This document shows positions 24,503 to 33,856 of a DNA stretch of 64,000 nucleotides, in pieces. The notes below the pieces were generated by a model that worked only from the letters and a program-made list of their open reading frames with translations, was not told the origin of the DNA and searched no databases. The DNA comes from Symsagittifera roscoffensis (taxonomy: Eukaryota > Xenacoelomorpha > Acoela > Convolutidae). Location: contig NC_087064.1 of the NCBI RefSeq assembly GCF_963678635.1, forward strand, positions 61,807,548 to 61,871,547. Direction: 5' to 3'. A program made the position numbers and the translations under genes. Every line of letters begins with the position of its first letter. Positions within the stretch are counted from its first letter, which is position 1.

Positions 24503-25002
24503 TTATATTGTTTTATCGATATTCAATTCAAATTTTGAAATTTCGATCAAAAATTTTCCGATTTGTTCTATTTCTAACCAGTGAAAAAAGAAATTACCAA
24601 CATATTTGTTTTTATCGTTTTCTTTGTGGTATATTGTAGTATAAACAACCGGAAGTCTATTAAATTTGGATAAACGATCAAAAGATATTCTGACAAATCT
24701 GTAATCGAATTGATGTTCCTTATCTCCAATTTCTGTTTCATAGGTTCTTCCATTGTTTTGTTTTTTACTGATCGACCACCCAATCTGAGTTAACTCTTCT
24801 AAATAAAAACATTGTTGATAAATCTGACAGTACTCTTCTTTTTGTAATCTCCTCTCCATCTTTTTAACAAAACTATTGAACTTTCTGTGTTTCTATACAA
24901 ATTAAAACTAATACAATCTCCATCAACTTCATCTGTCCACCACTCTTGTAGTTTTTGGTAGTAGTTCAATTTTAAAATCTGATAAATGTTCAATTCAGAC
25001 AT
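24503..25002 (-). CDS. Two-frame small gene, MSELN family (copy 1), possible -1 frameshift
   Basis: ATG at 25002 begins MSELNIYQILKLNYY and stays open to 24799. The frame one base back is open from about 24870 to 24503 and is clearly coding: its paralogue differs there by an exact 10-codon insertion. At 24860-24868 the sense sequence GTTAAAAAG allows a -1 slip at GTTAAAA, the kind of heptamer used by some viruses. A mutation present before the duplication is the alternative. The second frame resembles the C-terminal half of the gene at 25533, with a strand-strand-helix pattern (KYVGNFFFHWLEIEQIGKFL). Function unknown. Confidence 0.6.
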
Positions 25003-25026
25003 TGAAAACGCTTTTGATGGAAACAT

Positions 25027-25532
25027 TTTTCTTACTGAAATATATGAAGAAACTTAAAAAACTCGAATTGTTTTAACATTTTTTAAGTATTTTGAAATAA
25101 AAGTCACCGTAAACATTTTTTTAAATTATTTAGAGTCTAATTAGTTTCAAGGAAATTCATGTAGCCAATAAAAACCTCAAACTAAGGCAGAAAAAAATTG
25201 AAAACAACCAATGAAATTCAAAAAATCTAAAAAAATAATGATAATGTTTTCAACTAAATATTTATTCTTGTTTGTAATTTTCATAAATTGAGGCAAAATT
25301 TAGCTAAACTTTGATGAAAACAGTTATTAAATAAAATTATCTGTAATTTCATAAATAAATACTGGAAAATCATCTCATTATTGGTTAGTGTTTTATGTCA
25401 ATTTTGATAAAATTGTATGTTTTGTCTGACTTTTCCTCAGATATTATAGCTCTAAATATACACTTTAGTGAGAAAAAATTGTTTTGAACCAATAATATCT
25501 CAATTACCAAACATGCAAAACATCACAAAGCT
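25027..25532. other. Intergenic; source of a 195-bp segment reinserted at 26497
   Basis: AT-rich, no ORF. Bases 25052-25247 recur at about 26497-26692 inside the plus-strand gene, and 144 bp of the same segment are missing in unit 2. Contains CCAAT boxes near 25155 and 25210 that could serve the gene starting at 25002. Confidence 0.6.
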
Positions 25533-26084
25533 TTACTGAGGTTTACAATTATCAACAAACATAAAGTCTCCCAATATTTGGGACAGTTCTTTGAATTCAT
25601 TCAAAGTATAGTTGACATATGCAACTTGCTTCAAGTCTTCATTTTCCTTTGCAGTGAAGAGTCGAATCTGAATGTAGGGTGGCTTGCTCACGTTGTACTT
25701 CTTGATTGTGACACACACCCTGCTCATGTTGTACATTGCTATTTCATATACTCTATTACAGATGTCGAGCTCCTGATCCATAGTTGATTCTCTGCCAGAT
25801 TTGGCTTCATATATAGGTACGAGTCCAAGATTTTCAGCATCGTGAATAATAGTATTCCGTATTGCGGATATTGCTTCGCCTTCTTTTTCACTAAGATAGA
25901 CTTGTTGAGACTTTTCAAATTGTCCCAAATCATTTATTTTTAATAGTTGAAAGCACGGTTCCAAGCATATTTTTCCCTTGTAGGATTTTTGGAACCAAAC
26001 AAATCTCCCAATTCTTTTTTGATTTTTTGAAAATTCAATATAGTTGGAACTATCAACTTTTCTCGAGTACATTTTGAAGAACAA
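25533..26084 (-). CDS. Two-repeat protein, MFFK family (copy 1), unknown function
   Basis: 183 codons, uninterrupted, and intact again in unit 2. It reads as two similar halves: residues 10-80 and about 109-175, each with several beta-type stretches (for example YIQIRLF) and then a helix (VYLSEKEGEAISAI; VNYTLNEFKELSQIL). The pattern is like PC4-type single-strand DNA-binding domains, but this is by eye only. It is divergent from the gene at 26280, with 195 bp between the two starts holding AP-1, CArG and TATA sites. No signal peptide or membrane segment. Confidence 0.75.
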   Translation of the reverse strand: MFFKMYSRKVDSSNYIEFSKNQKRIGRFVWFQKSYKGKICLEPCFQLLKINDLGQFEKSQQVYLSEKEGEAISAIRNTIIHDAENLGLVPIYEAKSGRESTMDQELDICNRVYEIAMYNMSRVCVTIKKYNVSKPPYIQIRLFTAKENEDLKQVAYVNYTLNEFKELSQILGDFMFVDNCKPQ

Positions 26085-26150
26085 ACTGATCAGATGAGGA
26101 GAAATGAGAGAAATGACTTTGAGTTTAAATGAAAATGGAAGTAAGCAGTA

Positions 26151-26246
26151 TGAGTCATCGCCATTTCCATATATGGAAGTAGTACCAAATATGGAAGGAT
26201 TTCCCTATATGGAAGCTGTGTAGGCGTTACTACTACTACTATATAA
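26151..26246. promoter_or_regulatory. Divergent promoter: AP-1, three CArG boxes, TATA (copy 1)
   Basis: TGAGTCA at 26151-26157 (AP-1), CCATATATGG at 26167, CCAAATATGG at 26185, CCCTATATGG at 26203 (two perfect and one near CArG box), spaced 18 bp. TATATAA at 26240-26246 lies 34 bp before the plus-strand ATG at 26280. A GTGTAGGCG motif lies between. Lies between the ATGs of the genes at 26084 (minus) and 26280 (plus). Confidence 0.7.
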
Positions 26247-26279
26247 CTCCAACATTTTCTGCAAAAATCATTTTTCCCA

Positions 26280-27185
26280 ATGGCAGCTGCTATGTGTCGA
26301 GCTCTTCCCAGCTTTTATTCAGATTATAATAGTAAATCATTGTTTATTTCTATTTCCAACGATTTTTACGAAAAATACATAGTAACCCAAGATTATTGCG
26401 TTTGTACTCACGATTCTTTCTGTTCCTTGGGAAATTGCAAATTTCATATAATTTTAATTGGAACTTCCCTTAGCCAAATTCTTCAGAGATTAGACAACTT
26501 AAAAAACTCGAATTGTTTTATCATTTTTAAAGTATTTTGATATAACAGTCACCGTAAACATTTCTTAAATATTTAGAGTCTAATTAGTTTCAAGGAAATT
26601 CATGTAGCCAATAAAAACCTCAAACTAAGGCAGAACAAAATTGAAAACAACCAATGAAATTCAAAAAATCTAAAAAAATAATGATAATGAGAATGACAAG
26701 ATTATTGCGTTTCTACTCACGATTCTTTCTGTTCCTTGGGAAATTGCAAATTTCATATAATTTTAATTGGAACTTCCTTTAGCCAAATTCTTCAGAGATT
26801 AGACAAATATCAATACATATATCAAGAAATTGATTCTTTACACTTTGTACAAACACAGTTCTTTTCGAGTATTGTCACATCAAGTGGGGAAGTCTTCAAT
26901 CAGCTTAGTTGTGGAGTGCAGCATAATTTACGATGGAAAGGAGCAGAAAAAACACCAAGCGTATCAAGGAAACGACTTGTTCGCAAAAAGTTCAAAAAAC
27001 ATTATCTAAGTTCTAATCAAAAACTTGCATCTACGCAAACTCTTGGCTCAGCATTTTTAGACAGAATTCGTAAAGTACAAAACTCAAAATATGAACATGA
27101 TTTGTTAAAAATAATTGACTGTTTTATTGATGGTTATGGATTTGTAAATAGTGATCATGTCAATTTTTTAATAAAAAACTTCTGA
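26280..27185 (+). pseudogene. MAAAM-family gene (copy 1), broken by a 306-bp insertion
   Basis: ATG 34 bp after a TATA box. The intact version would be 199 codons, as in copy 2 (32559-33158). Here, after about codon 73, a segment copied from 25052-25247 is inserted. It is followed by a second copy of the sequence coding for residues 38-73, after which the rest runs open to 27185. The N-terminal part has strand-like FISIS and CKFHIILIG then a helix (SLSQILQRLDKY). The C-terminal part is basic (RKRLVRKKFKKHYL), then helical (SAFLDRIRKVQ). Unknown function; nuclear or DNA-binding is a guess. Confidence 0.7.
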
Positions 27186-27289
27186 TATTCCATCTTTTTT
27201 CTCTCATATGTTTACAAAGTTACCATTAATTACCGAAACAAAAATCACCGTTGTCGAAAAAATTTGCAAAAAAAATTTTCAAACATGTA

Positions 27290-27620
27290 CGAAAGATGTA
27301 ATATTTCTTTTGATTTTCAAAAAGTTGCAAAAAACATTTCAATTTTTTTAACAAGTTGTAAAAAGTGTTTCAATTTTTTTTTTACATAATGCGAAAAATG
27401 TTTCAACTTTTTTGATAAGATGCGAAAAGTGTTTTACTTTTTTCAACAAGATGCGAAAAATGTTTCACTTTTTTCGACAAAATGCGAAAAGTGTTTTACT
27501 TTTTTCGATAAAATGCGAAAAGTGTTTCAATTTTTTCGACAAAATGCGAAAAGTGTTTTACTTTTTTTCGATAAAACGCAAAAAGTGTTTCAATTTTTTC
27601 TACACAAGGCTAAAAGTGTG
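27290..27620. repeat. ~33-bp minisatellite (copy 1)
   Basis: About nine to ten copies of a unit of the form ATGCGAAAAGTGTTTTAC followed by TTTTTTCGACAAA, increasingly degenerate at the left. It sits 3' of the gene ending at 27185. More degenerate relatives (AAGATGCAAAAACTG-type) occur at 29100-29290, 35100-35290 and 35560-35700. ORFs read through it are a by-product of the period of 33, a multiple of three. Confidence 0.85.
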
Positions 27621-27860
27621 TTCATCGATGAGGTAACTTTTTACTTGTGTACAGTTTTTCTAGTGTTTTTCCGAATTTTTGTACAAAAATTAATCAAATT
27701 TTTTAACATGTGTGCGAGTTCGGAGCACTTAACTAAGTTCTAATTGTTTTTCAATGGTTTACCTTGAACCTCTCATCTATTCTCATAATTAAAATGAAAT
27801 TGAAGAAATTAATTACAGAAAACGAAGTCAAAACAAAACAACTTTTATTTACAAAAACAT

Positions 27861-28349
27861 TTAATCAAAGTACTGTCGAGCAGCAGAAGAGTTCTGGAGG
27901 TTCTCTATAGAACGCAGAGCTGGACGAGGTTCCATTGCTGGTGGTTGTTGTGGAACTGGAGGCGTCATTTTTTCTGAGAAACCCTCATCTTCATCTATTG
28001 TGATGGGATTTTTGACTGATCCTTCCTCCTCCCAAGGAAAGAGGAAGTCGTCGACTGGTTGAGCCACAAATCTTGAGTCCGAAATCTCGGGATAGTTCAT
28101 TCCCACATGCTCAGACACTTCCGCCATCATTTGCATGGTTCCAAGTTGGTTTTCTGTGATGGGAACTTGCATCACATGATGTTCGTTGAAATCTCTTCGC
28201 ATCACTTCCACCATGTGCCAGACTTGGATTGGAATGTCCATTCGTGCCAGAAAAACTCCAGAGACTGTTTCTCGCACTTGAATTTGTACTAGATCAGGCG
28301 AAAATTCTACAGAGTACATGAGATTGCTGTTTTGCACTGAGAAGATCAA
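27861..28349 (-). CDS. MIFSV-family acidic protein with SUMO-binding-like motif (copy 1)
   Basis: 162 codons, intact; intact again at 33857, and frameshifted in a diverged third copy at 35860. N-terminal half: beta-type stretches (FSVQN, VQIQVRETV, GVFLARMDI) followed by a helix IQVWHMVEVMRRDF, then a second helix (ENQLGTMQMMAEV), comparable to the repeat in the neighbouring families. C-terminal half: Pro-rich and disordered, with PITIDEDEGF at residues 115-124, a good SUMO-interacting motif. CCAAT boxes lie 230-370 bp upstream. Function unknown; a DNA-binding or regulatory role is inferred. Confidence 0.75.
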   Translation of the reverse strand: MIFSVQNSNLMYSVEFSPDLVQIQVRETVSGVFLARMDIPIQVWHMVEVMRRDFNEHHVMQVPITENQLGTMQMMAEVSEHVGMNYPEISDSRFVAQPVDDFLFPWEEEGSVKNPITIDEDEGFSEKMTPPVPQQPPAMEPRPALRSIENLQNSSAARQYFD

Positions 28350-28537
28350 TTTGAGTAATAAGATGACTAAAAGAGCAAAAACAAGAAAGAACTGAGAGGA
28401 GGGGGAACCTTAAAAAAAATAAGTTGAAATTAGGATGTTTAGAGCTGAGAGAGGAGGTAGTGGACGGTGGTTTAGTTGAAAATGAAATGATTTTTAGTTA
28501 GGAGTGAGGGGTATCTTCAACTGGAATGTGTAGGTTC

Positions 28538-28718
28538 AACCTATCAGAATGGATTTTCCTTATTTGGATTGTAGCTGTGTCCAATCACATTTCATTTTCC
28601 TTTTATGGATTTTTTATAGAAAACTCGGTTCCAATCGGAAACAAAGCTCCATTTTGATTATTGTCGTTTCCAATCAAAAAAATGTTCATTTTTGTTCAAG
28701 TTTTTGTATCCAATCAGA
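28538..28718. promoter_or_regulatory. CCAAT-box cluster upstream of the MIFSV gene (copy 1)
   Basis: CCTATCAG near 28538, then CCAATCAC at 28581, CCAATCGG at 28631, CCAATCAA at 28670 and CCAATCAG at 28710, spaced 39-50 bp. The same kind of box is used upstream of the zinc-finger gene and near the polymerase. Recurs in unit 2 at an offset of 5996 and, mutated, at 36550-36740. Confidence 0.6.
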
Positions 28719-28894
28719 GGAATCTTTTAAGGTTTTAAGTCTTCCAAATAAGTAAAAATATACACAAAAGCAATAGCAAAAATAAATGACCAAAAGTTGT
28801 TTGCTGTAAAAATAAGAAATATTGCCGATACAAGTAACAAAAGAAGGAAAATTAATAAAAGTAGCATCTCTGCAATTTTTTCATTTCTGATCAG

Positions 28895-29047
28895 GAACTT
28901 GCGTCCACTCAGACTCTTGAATCAGCTTTTTTGGAAAGGATTCGAAAAGTTCAAAACTCAAAGTATGAGACTGATTTGTTGAAAATTGTTGATTGTTTCA
29001 TTGATGGTTTTGGTACTGTAAATAGTAGCGTATCAATTTTTCTATAA
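28895..29047 (+). pseudogene. C-terminal fragment of a MAAAM-family paralogue (copy 1)
   Basis: 51 codons with stop, ELASTQTLESAFLERIRKVQ and so on, about 80 percent identical to the C-terminal part of the gene at 26280. Directly before it stands TTTCTGATCAG, which looks like a splice acceptor, so it may be a last exon; no first exon is visible. Otherwise it is a truncated relic. Confidence 0.55.
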
Positions 29048-29728
29048 TTAGTTGAGTATTTGTTTATAAAAATCTTGTCAGAATTGTTTTTATTTAAATC
29101 AAGAGTTTTTTCGCAAGATGCAAATTTTGGTTTGATTTTTTCAACACGTTTGCAAAAATTTAACTAAACTTTTTTACAAGATGCAAAAACTGTTTTGGTT
29201 TTTTCAACAAGTGCAAAAACTTTCAAGAAACTTTTGTGTTAGATGCAAGTTTTTCAGTGATTTTTTTGAAAACAAATGCAAAAATCTAAGATTTTCATTT
29301 TCTTTAATTATTAACTGTATAATGCTGTTTTAAACCTGAATTTCTATTTTAGACTAAATTTTTAGTTGGAATGATGTATATCATTATCTTGAAACTTTCA
29401 AAGTTTGGCAAAATATACATTTTTTCCAGGTCATTTATCAATTTTTTTTCTGAAATCATCAAAAAATCAATAGAAAAACATAATTCCTAATAAGTCAAAC
29501 CACATTATCTGCTAAAAAAGATCAGCTCTATCAACACTTTTACAAGCACTAAACAAGGAAAACTTTAAAATAGTAAAAACAAAAAACCTTTCAATTTGTT
29601 GATGTTTTCCAAATAACCAAGTTTTACAATTTTTAGGCGAATACTTAAATACTAATTAGCATATGTTATGCACTATACTACAAAATTATCACAACAAAGG
29701 CTCCATAAGCTTGCAACCAAGGGAGTTT

Positions 29729-30207
29729 TTACTGTTGATTAAAAGTTTTTGGATCGAGTTCCATGGAAAGCTTCACGACGATTTGAACTCGAGTTTTGCT
29801 GTCTTTAACATCAATCAAAACCTTTGAATAAAAAAATAAATGACAGTTCAGGTAATGTAATGAAAACACTGTATAATTACTGACTAGATTTGTTACAATT
29901 GCTGAGACTTTTCAGATTCAGTAAAAACTAATAATCATAGTAATTTCTAAGTTTTTCAAAAAAAACTTGAAAATTTTACCTTTTCCTGAAGTGTGTTTGG
30001 AGTCTGCTGAGCACAAAATTTAATATTATGCTGAGAATGCTTCTTCTTGAAATGATTAGCGAGTTCCTCGCTGCTATAAGTATAAAAATTACAGTTAGAA
30101 CACTTCAAAACACCACATGTTCTACGATGTCTTGATGCATCTTTGTGAGTGTAATCCCTGCCACATTCAAGACATGCAAATCTTTCGTTTCTATTGAGTG
30201 AAGGCAT
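29729..30207 (-). CDS. Stand-alone zinc-finger protein (copy 3)
   Basis: Exons 30207-29980 and 29821-29729, intron one base shorter than in the other copies (an A run). All eight metal ligands present with Glu14 and Arg28, so this is probably the form closest to the ancestor. Preceded upstream by a CCAAT array like copy 2. Confidence 0.75.
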
Positions 30208-30425
30208 CTCAATAGTAATGAAAAATTAAATGGTAGATTTAAAATGTACCAAATTTTTAGATACGGTGAGTTGAATAGCCTCAAAAAATGAATAAAAGTA
30301 AATAAAAACAGCAAACTTATTAACCAATTGTTTTTAACGAGAAAGAAAGTCAGAATGGATATGCTATTTCGCCTAGCTGAAATAAAAATCATCCAATCTA
30401 ACCATGGAATTTTTAAAAGTATCAA

Positions 30426-30650
30426 CCAATCAGAATCGAGCATTAATTACAAGGAAACTTTTTTCTTTTCTGATATCAACCAATCAGAATTGAGCTTCAA
30501 TAGTCATGTGATTTTTGACAAATTCAATGTCCACCAATCAGAATTGAGCTTCAAAAGTCATGTAATTTTCAACAAATTCAATGTCAACCTATCAGAATTG
30601 AGCTTCAAAAGTCATGAAATTTTCAAGAAATTTAAAGTCAACCAAAGTCA
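30426..30650. repeat. 54-bp CCAAT repeat array (copy 2)
   Basis: Boxes at 30426, 30480, 30534 and, as CCTATCAG, 30588. The fifth box is lost by a small rearrangement near 30642 in which AACCAAAGTCAACC replaces the box. Confidence 0.8.
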
Positions 30651-30898
30651 ACCTCTTCTTCTCATGAATTTTTCAACAATTTCTTTAACTTTTGTAGACT
30701 TTGAGGATACTTTCGCAGACATTATTTGTGTTAATAACCAATGAGAATGAAGTAATCACAGATTTTAAACACTTTGTAGATCAGAACCAGACTATGTTTA
30801 TGAAATTTCTTAATTAATAAATTTTATTGAATTTTTCCAACATAACTTAGATTTGAAGTTTGATACCCTAGTGGGATAAATGAGATTTCTTGTCTAGT

Positions 30899-31428
30899 TT
30901 ATATTGTTTTTTCGATATTCAATTCAAATTTTGAAACTTCGATCAAAAATTTTCCGATTTGTTCTATTTCTAACCAGTGAAAAAAGAAATTACCAACATA
31001 TATGTTTTTATCGTTTTCTTTTTGGTATATTGTAGTATAAACAACCGGAAGTCTATTAAATTTGGATAAACGATCAAAAGATATTCTGACAAATCTGGAT
31101 TTTGTATTTGTATCAAATTCAAAACAGTAATCGAATTGATGTTCCTGATCTCCAATTTCTGTTTCATAGGTTCTTCCATTGTTTTGTTTTTTACTGATCG
31201 ACCACCCAATCTGAGTTAACTCTTCTAAATAAAAACATTGTTGATAAATCTGACAGTGTTCTTCTTTTTGTAATCTCCTCTCCATCTTTTTAACAAAACT
31301 AATGAACTTTCTGTGTTTCTATACAAACTAAAACTAATACAATCTCCATCAACTTCATCTGTCCACCACTCTTGTAGTTTTTTGTAGTAGTTCAATTTTA
31401 AAATCTGATAAATGTTCAATTCAGACAT
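30899..31428 (-). CDS. Two-frame small gene, MSELN family (copy 2)
   Basis: ATG at 31428 matches the start at 25002. Same two overlapping frames (first to 31225, second from about 31296 to 30899) and the same GTTAAAAAG at the overlap. The second frame has an extra 10 codons compared with copy 1, an in-frame change that shows it is translated or was until recently. Function unknown. Confidence 0.6.
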
Positions 31429-31814
31429 TGAAAACGCTTTGATGGAAACATTTTTCTTACTGAAATATATGAAGAAACTTAAAAAACTCGCAATGAAATT
31501 CAAAAAATCTAAATAAATAATGATAATGTTTTCAACTAAATATTTATTCTTGTTTGTAATTTTCTTAAATTGAGGCAAAATTTAGCTAAACTTTAATGAA
31601 AACAGTTATTAAATAAATTTATCTGTAATTTCATAAATAAATACTGGAAAATCATTTCATAATTGGTTAGTGTTTTATGTCAATTTTGATAAAATTGTAT
31701 GTTTTGTCTGACTTTTCCTCAGATATTATAGCTCTAAATATACACTTTAGTGAGAAAAAATCGTTTTGAACCAATAATATCTCAATTACCAAACATGCAA
31801 AACATCACAAAGTT
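31429..31814. other. Intergenic in unit 2
   Basis: AT-rich. Compared with unit 1 it lacks 144 bp near 31490, part of the segment that was reinserted in unit 1 at 26497. No ORF on its own. Confidence 0.5.
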
Positions 31815-32366
31815 TTACTGAGGTTTACAATTATCAACAAACATAAAGTCTCCCAATATTTGGGACAGTTCTTTGAATTCATTCAAAGTATAGTTGACAT
31901 ATGCAACTTGCTTCAAGTCTTCATTTTCCTTTGCAGTGAAGAGTCGAATCTGAATGTAGGGTGGCTTGCTCACGTTGTACTTCTTGATTGTGACACACAC
32001 CCTCCTCATGTTGTACATTGCTATTTCATATACTCTATTACAGATGTCGAGCTGCTGATCCATAGTTGATTCTCTGCCAGATTTGGCTTCATATATAGGT
32101 ACGAGTCCAAGATTTTCAGCATCGTGAATAATAGTATTCCGTATTGCGTATTTTGCTTTGCCTTCTTTTTCACTAAGATAGACTTGTTGAGACTTTTCAA
32201 ATTGTCCCAAATCATTTATTTTTAATAGTTGAAAGCACGGTTCCAAGCATATTTTTCCCTTGTAGGATTTTTGGAACCAAATAAATCTCCCAATTCTTTT
32301 TTGATTTTTTGAAAATTCAATATAGTTGGAACTATCAACTTTTCTCGAGTAAATTTTGAAGAACAA
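31815..32366 (-). CDS. Two-repeat protein, MFFK family (copy 2)
   Basis: 183 codons, intact, about 97 percent identical to the protein at 25533. Most changes are conservative (KMYS/KIYS, FVW/FIW); EAISAI/KAKYAI is the largest. Shares the divergent CArG promoter with the gene at 32559. Confidence 0.75.
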   Translation of the reverse strand: MFFKIYSRKVDSSNYIEFSKNQKRIGRFIWFQKSYKGKICLEPCFQLLKINDLGQFEKSQQVYLSEKEGKAKYAIRNTIIHDAENLGLVPIYEAKSGRESTMDQQLDICNRVYEIAMYNMRRVCVTIKKYNVSKPPYIQIRLFTAKENEDLKQVAYVNYTLNEFKELSQILGDFMFVDNCKPQ

Positions 32367-32432
32367 TCTGATCAGATGAGGAGAAATGAGAGAAATGACT
32401 TTGAGTTTAAATGAAAATGGAAGTAAGCAGTA

Positions 32433-32525
32433 TGAGTCATCGCCATTTCCATATATGGAAGTAGTACCAAATATGGAAGGATTTCCCTATATGGAAGCTG
32501 CGTAGGCGTTACTACTACTATATAA
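32433..32525. promoter_or_regulatory. Divergent promoter: AP-1, three CArG boxes, TATA (copy 2)
   Basis: TGAGTCA at 32433, CArG boxes at 32449, 32467 and 32485 (again 18-bp steps), GCGTAGGCG at 32500 (one base from the EGR consensus GCGTGGGCG), TATATAA at 32519, ATG at 32559. Confidence 0.7.
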
Positions 32526-32558
32526 CTCCACCATTTTCTGCAAAAATTATTTTTCCCC

Positions 32559-33158
32559 ATGGCAGCTGCTATGTGTCAAGCTCTTCCCAGCTTTTATTCA
32601 GATTATAATAGTAAATCATTGTTTATTTCTGTTTCCAACGATTTTTACGAAAAATACATAGTAACCCAAGATTATTGCGTTTCTACTCACGATTCTTTCT
32701 GTTCCTTGGGAAATTGCAAATTTCATATAATTTTAATTGGAACTTCCCTTAGCCAAATTCTTCAGAGATTAGACAAATATCAATACATATATCAAGAAAT
32801 TGATTGTCTTTACACTTTGTACAAAGACAGATTCTTTTCGAGTATTGTAACATTAAGTGGGGAAGTCTTCAATCAGCTTAGTTGTGGAGTGCAGCATAAT
32901 TTACGATGGAAATGAGCAGAAAAAACACCAAGCGTATCAAGGAAACGACTTCTTCGCAAAAAGTTCAAAAAACATTATCTAAGTTCTAATCAAAAACTTG
33001 CATCTACGCAAACTCTTGGCTCAGCATTTTTAGACAGAATTCGTAAAGTACAAAACTCAAAATATGAACATGATTTGTTAAAAATAATTGACTGTTTTAT
33101 TGATGGTTATGGATTTGTAAATAGTGATCATGTCAATTTTTCAATAAAAAACTTCTGA
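32559..33158 (+). pseudogene. MAAAM-family gene (copy 2), one nonsense codon
   Basis: 199 codons in one frame, interrupted only by TGA at 32913-32915, where copy 1 has GGA (Gly). Otherwise complete from start to stop. Same layout: strand-rich N-terminal part with a helix, basic middle, helical C-terminus. Copies 1 and 2 are thus broken by different events. Confidence 0.75.
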
Positions 33159-33289
33159 TATTCCATCTTTTTTCTCTCATATGTTTACAAAGTTACCATT
33201 AATTACCGAAACAAAAATCACCGTTGTCAAAAACATTTGCAAAAAAAATTTTCAAACATGTAAGAAAGATGTAATATTTCTTTTGATTT

Positions 33290-33620
33290 TCAAAAAGTTG
33301 CAAAAAACATTTCAATTTTTTTAACAAGTTGTAAAAGTGTTTCAATTTTTTTTTTACATAATGCAAAAAATGTTTCAACTTTTTTGAGAAGATGCGAAAA
33401 GTGTTTTACTTTTTTCAACAAGATGCGAAAAGTGTTTCACTTTTTCACTACAAATGCGAAAAATGTTTCACTTTTTTCGACAAAATGCGAAAAGTGTTTT
33501 ACTTTTTTCGATAAAATGCGAAAAGTGTTTCAATTTTTTCGACAAAATGCGAAAAGTGTTTTACTTTTTTCGATAAAATGCGAAAAGTGTTTCAATTTTT
33601 TCTACACAAGGCTAAAAGTG
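33290..33620. repeat. ~33-bp minisatellite (copy 2)
   Basis: Same unit as 27290-27620, with a different number and order of variant units, as is usual for minisatellites. Confidence 0.85.
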
Positions 33621-33856
33621 TGTTCATCGATGAGGTAACTTTTTACTTGTGTACAGTTTTTCTAGTGTTTTTCCGAATTTTTGTACAAAAATTAATCAAA
33701 TTTTTTAACATGTGTTCGGAGCACTTAACTAAGTTCTAATTGTTTTTCAATGGTTTACCTTGAACCTCTCATCTATTCTCATAAATAAAATGAAATTGAA
33801 GAAATTAATTACAGAAAACGAAGTCAAAACCAAACAACCTTTATTTACAAAAATAT

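Larger units (their letters stand above)
22912..29311. repeat. Tandem duplication 2, first unit (Maverick gene block)
   Basis: A 6.40-kb block holding the zinc-finger gene, four small genes and a gene fragment. It recurs directly as 29312-35308 (6.00 kb), and its first ~66 bp recur once more at 35309-35375, which marks the unit edge. Length differences come from a 306-bp insertion in the gene at 26280, a 144-bp deletion in unit 2 near 31490 and small indels. Confidence 0.9.

Noticed and set aside
27412-27743. Two long overlapping ORFs rich in Lys-Cys-Phe repeats (and again at 33384-33638)
   Set aside because: They are readings of the 33-bp minisatellite, whose period is a multiple of three, so several frames stay open. 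No start context or conserved product.
28107-28292. Plus-strand ORF inside the MIFSV gene (also 34103-34288)
   Set aside because: Antisense shadow of a conserved coding frame.
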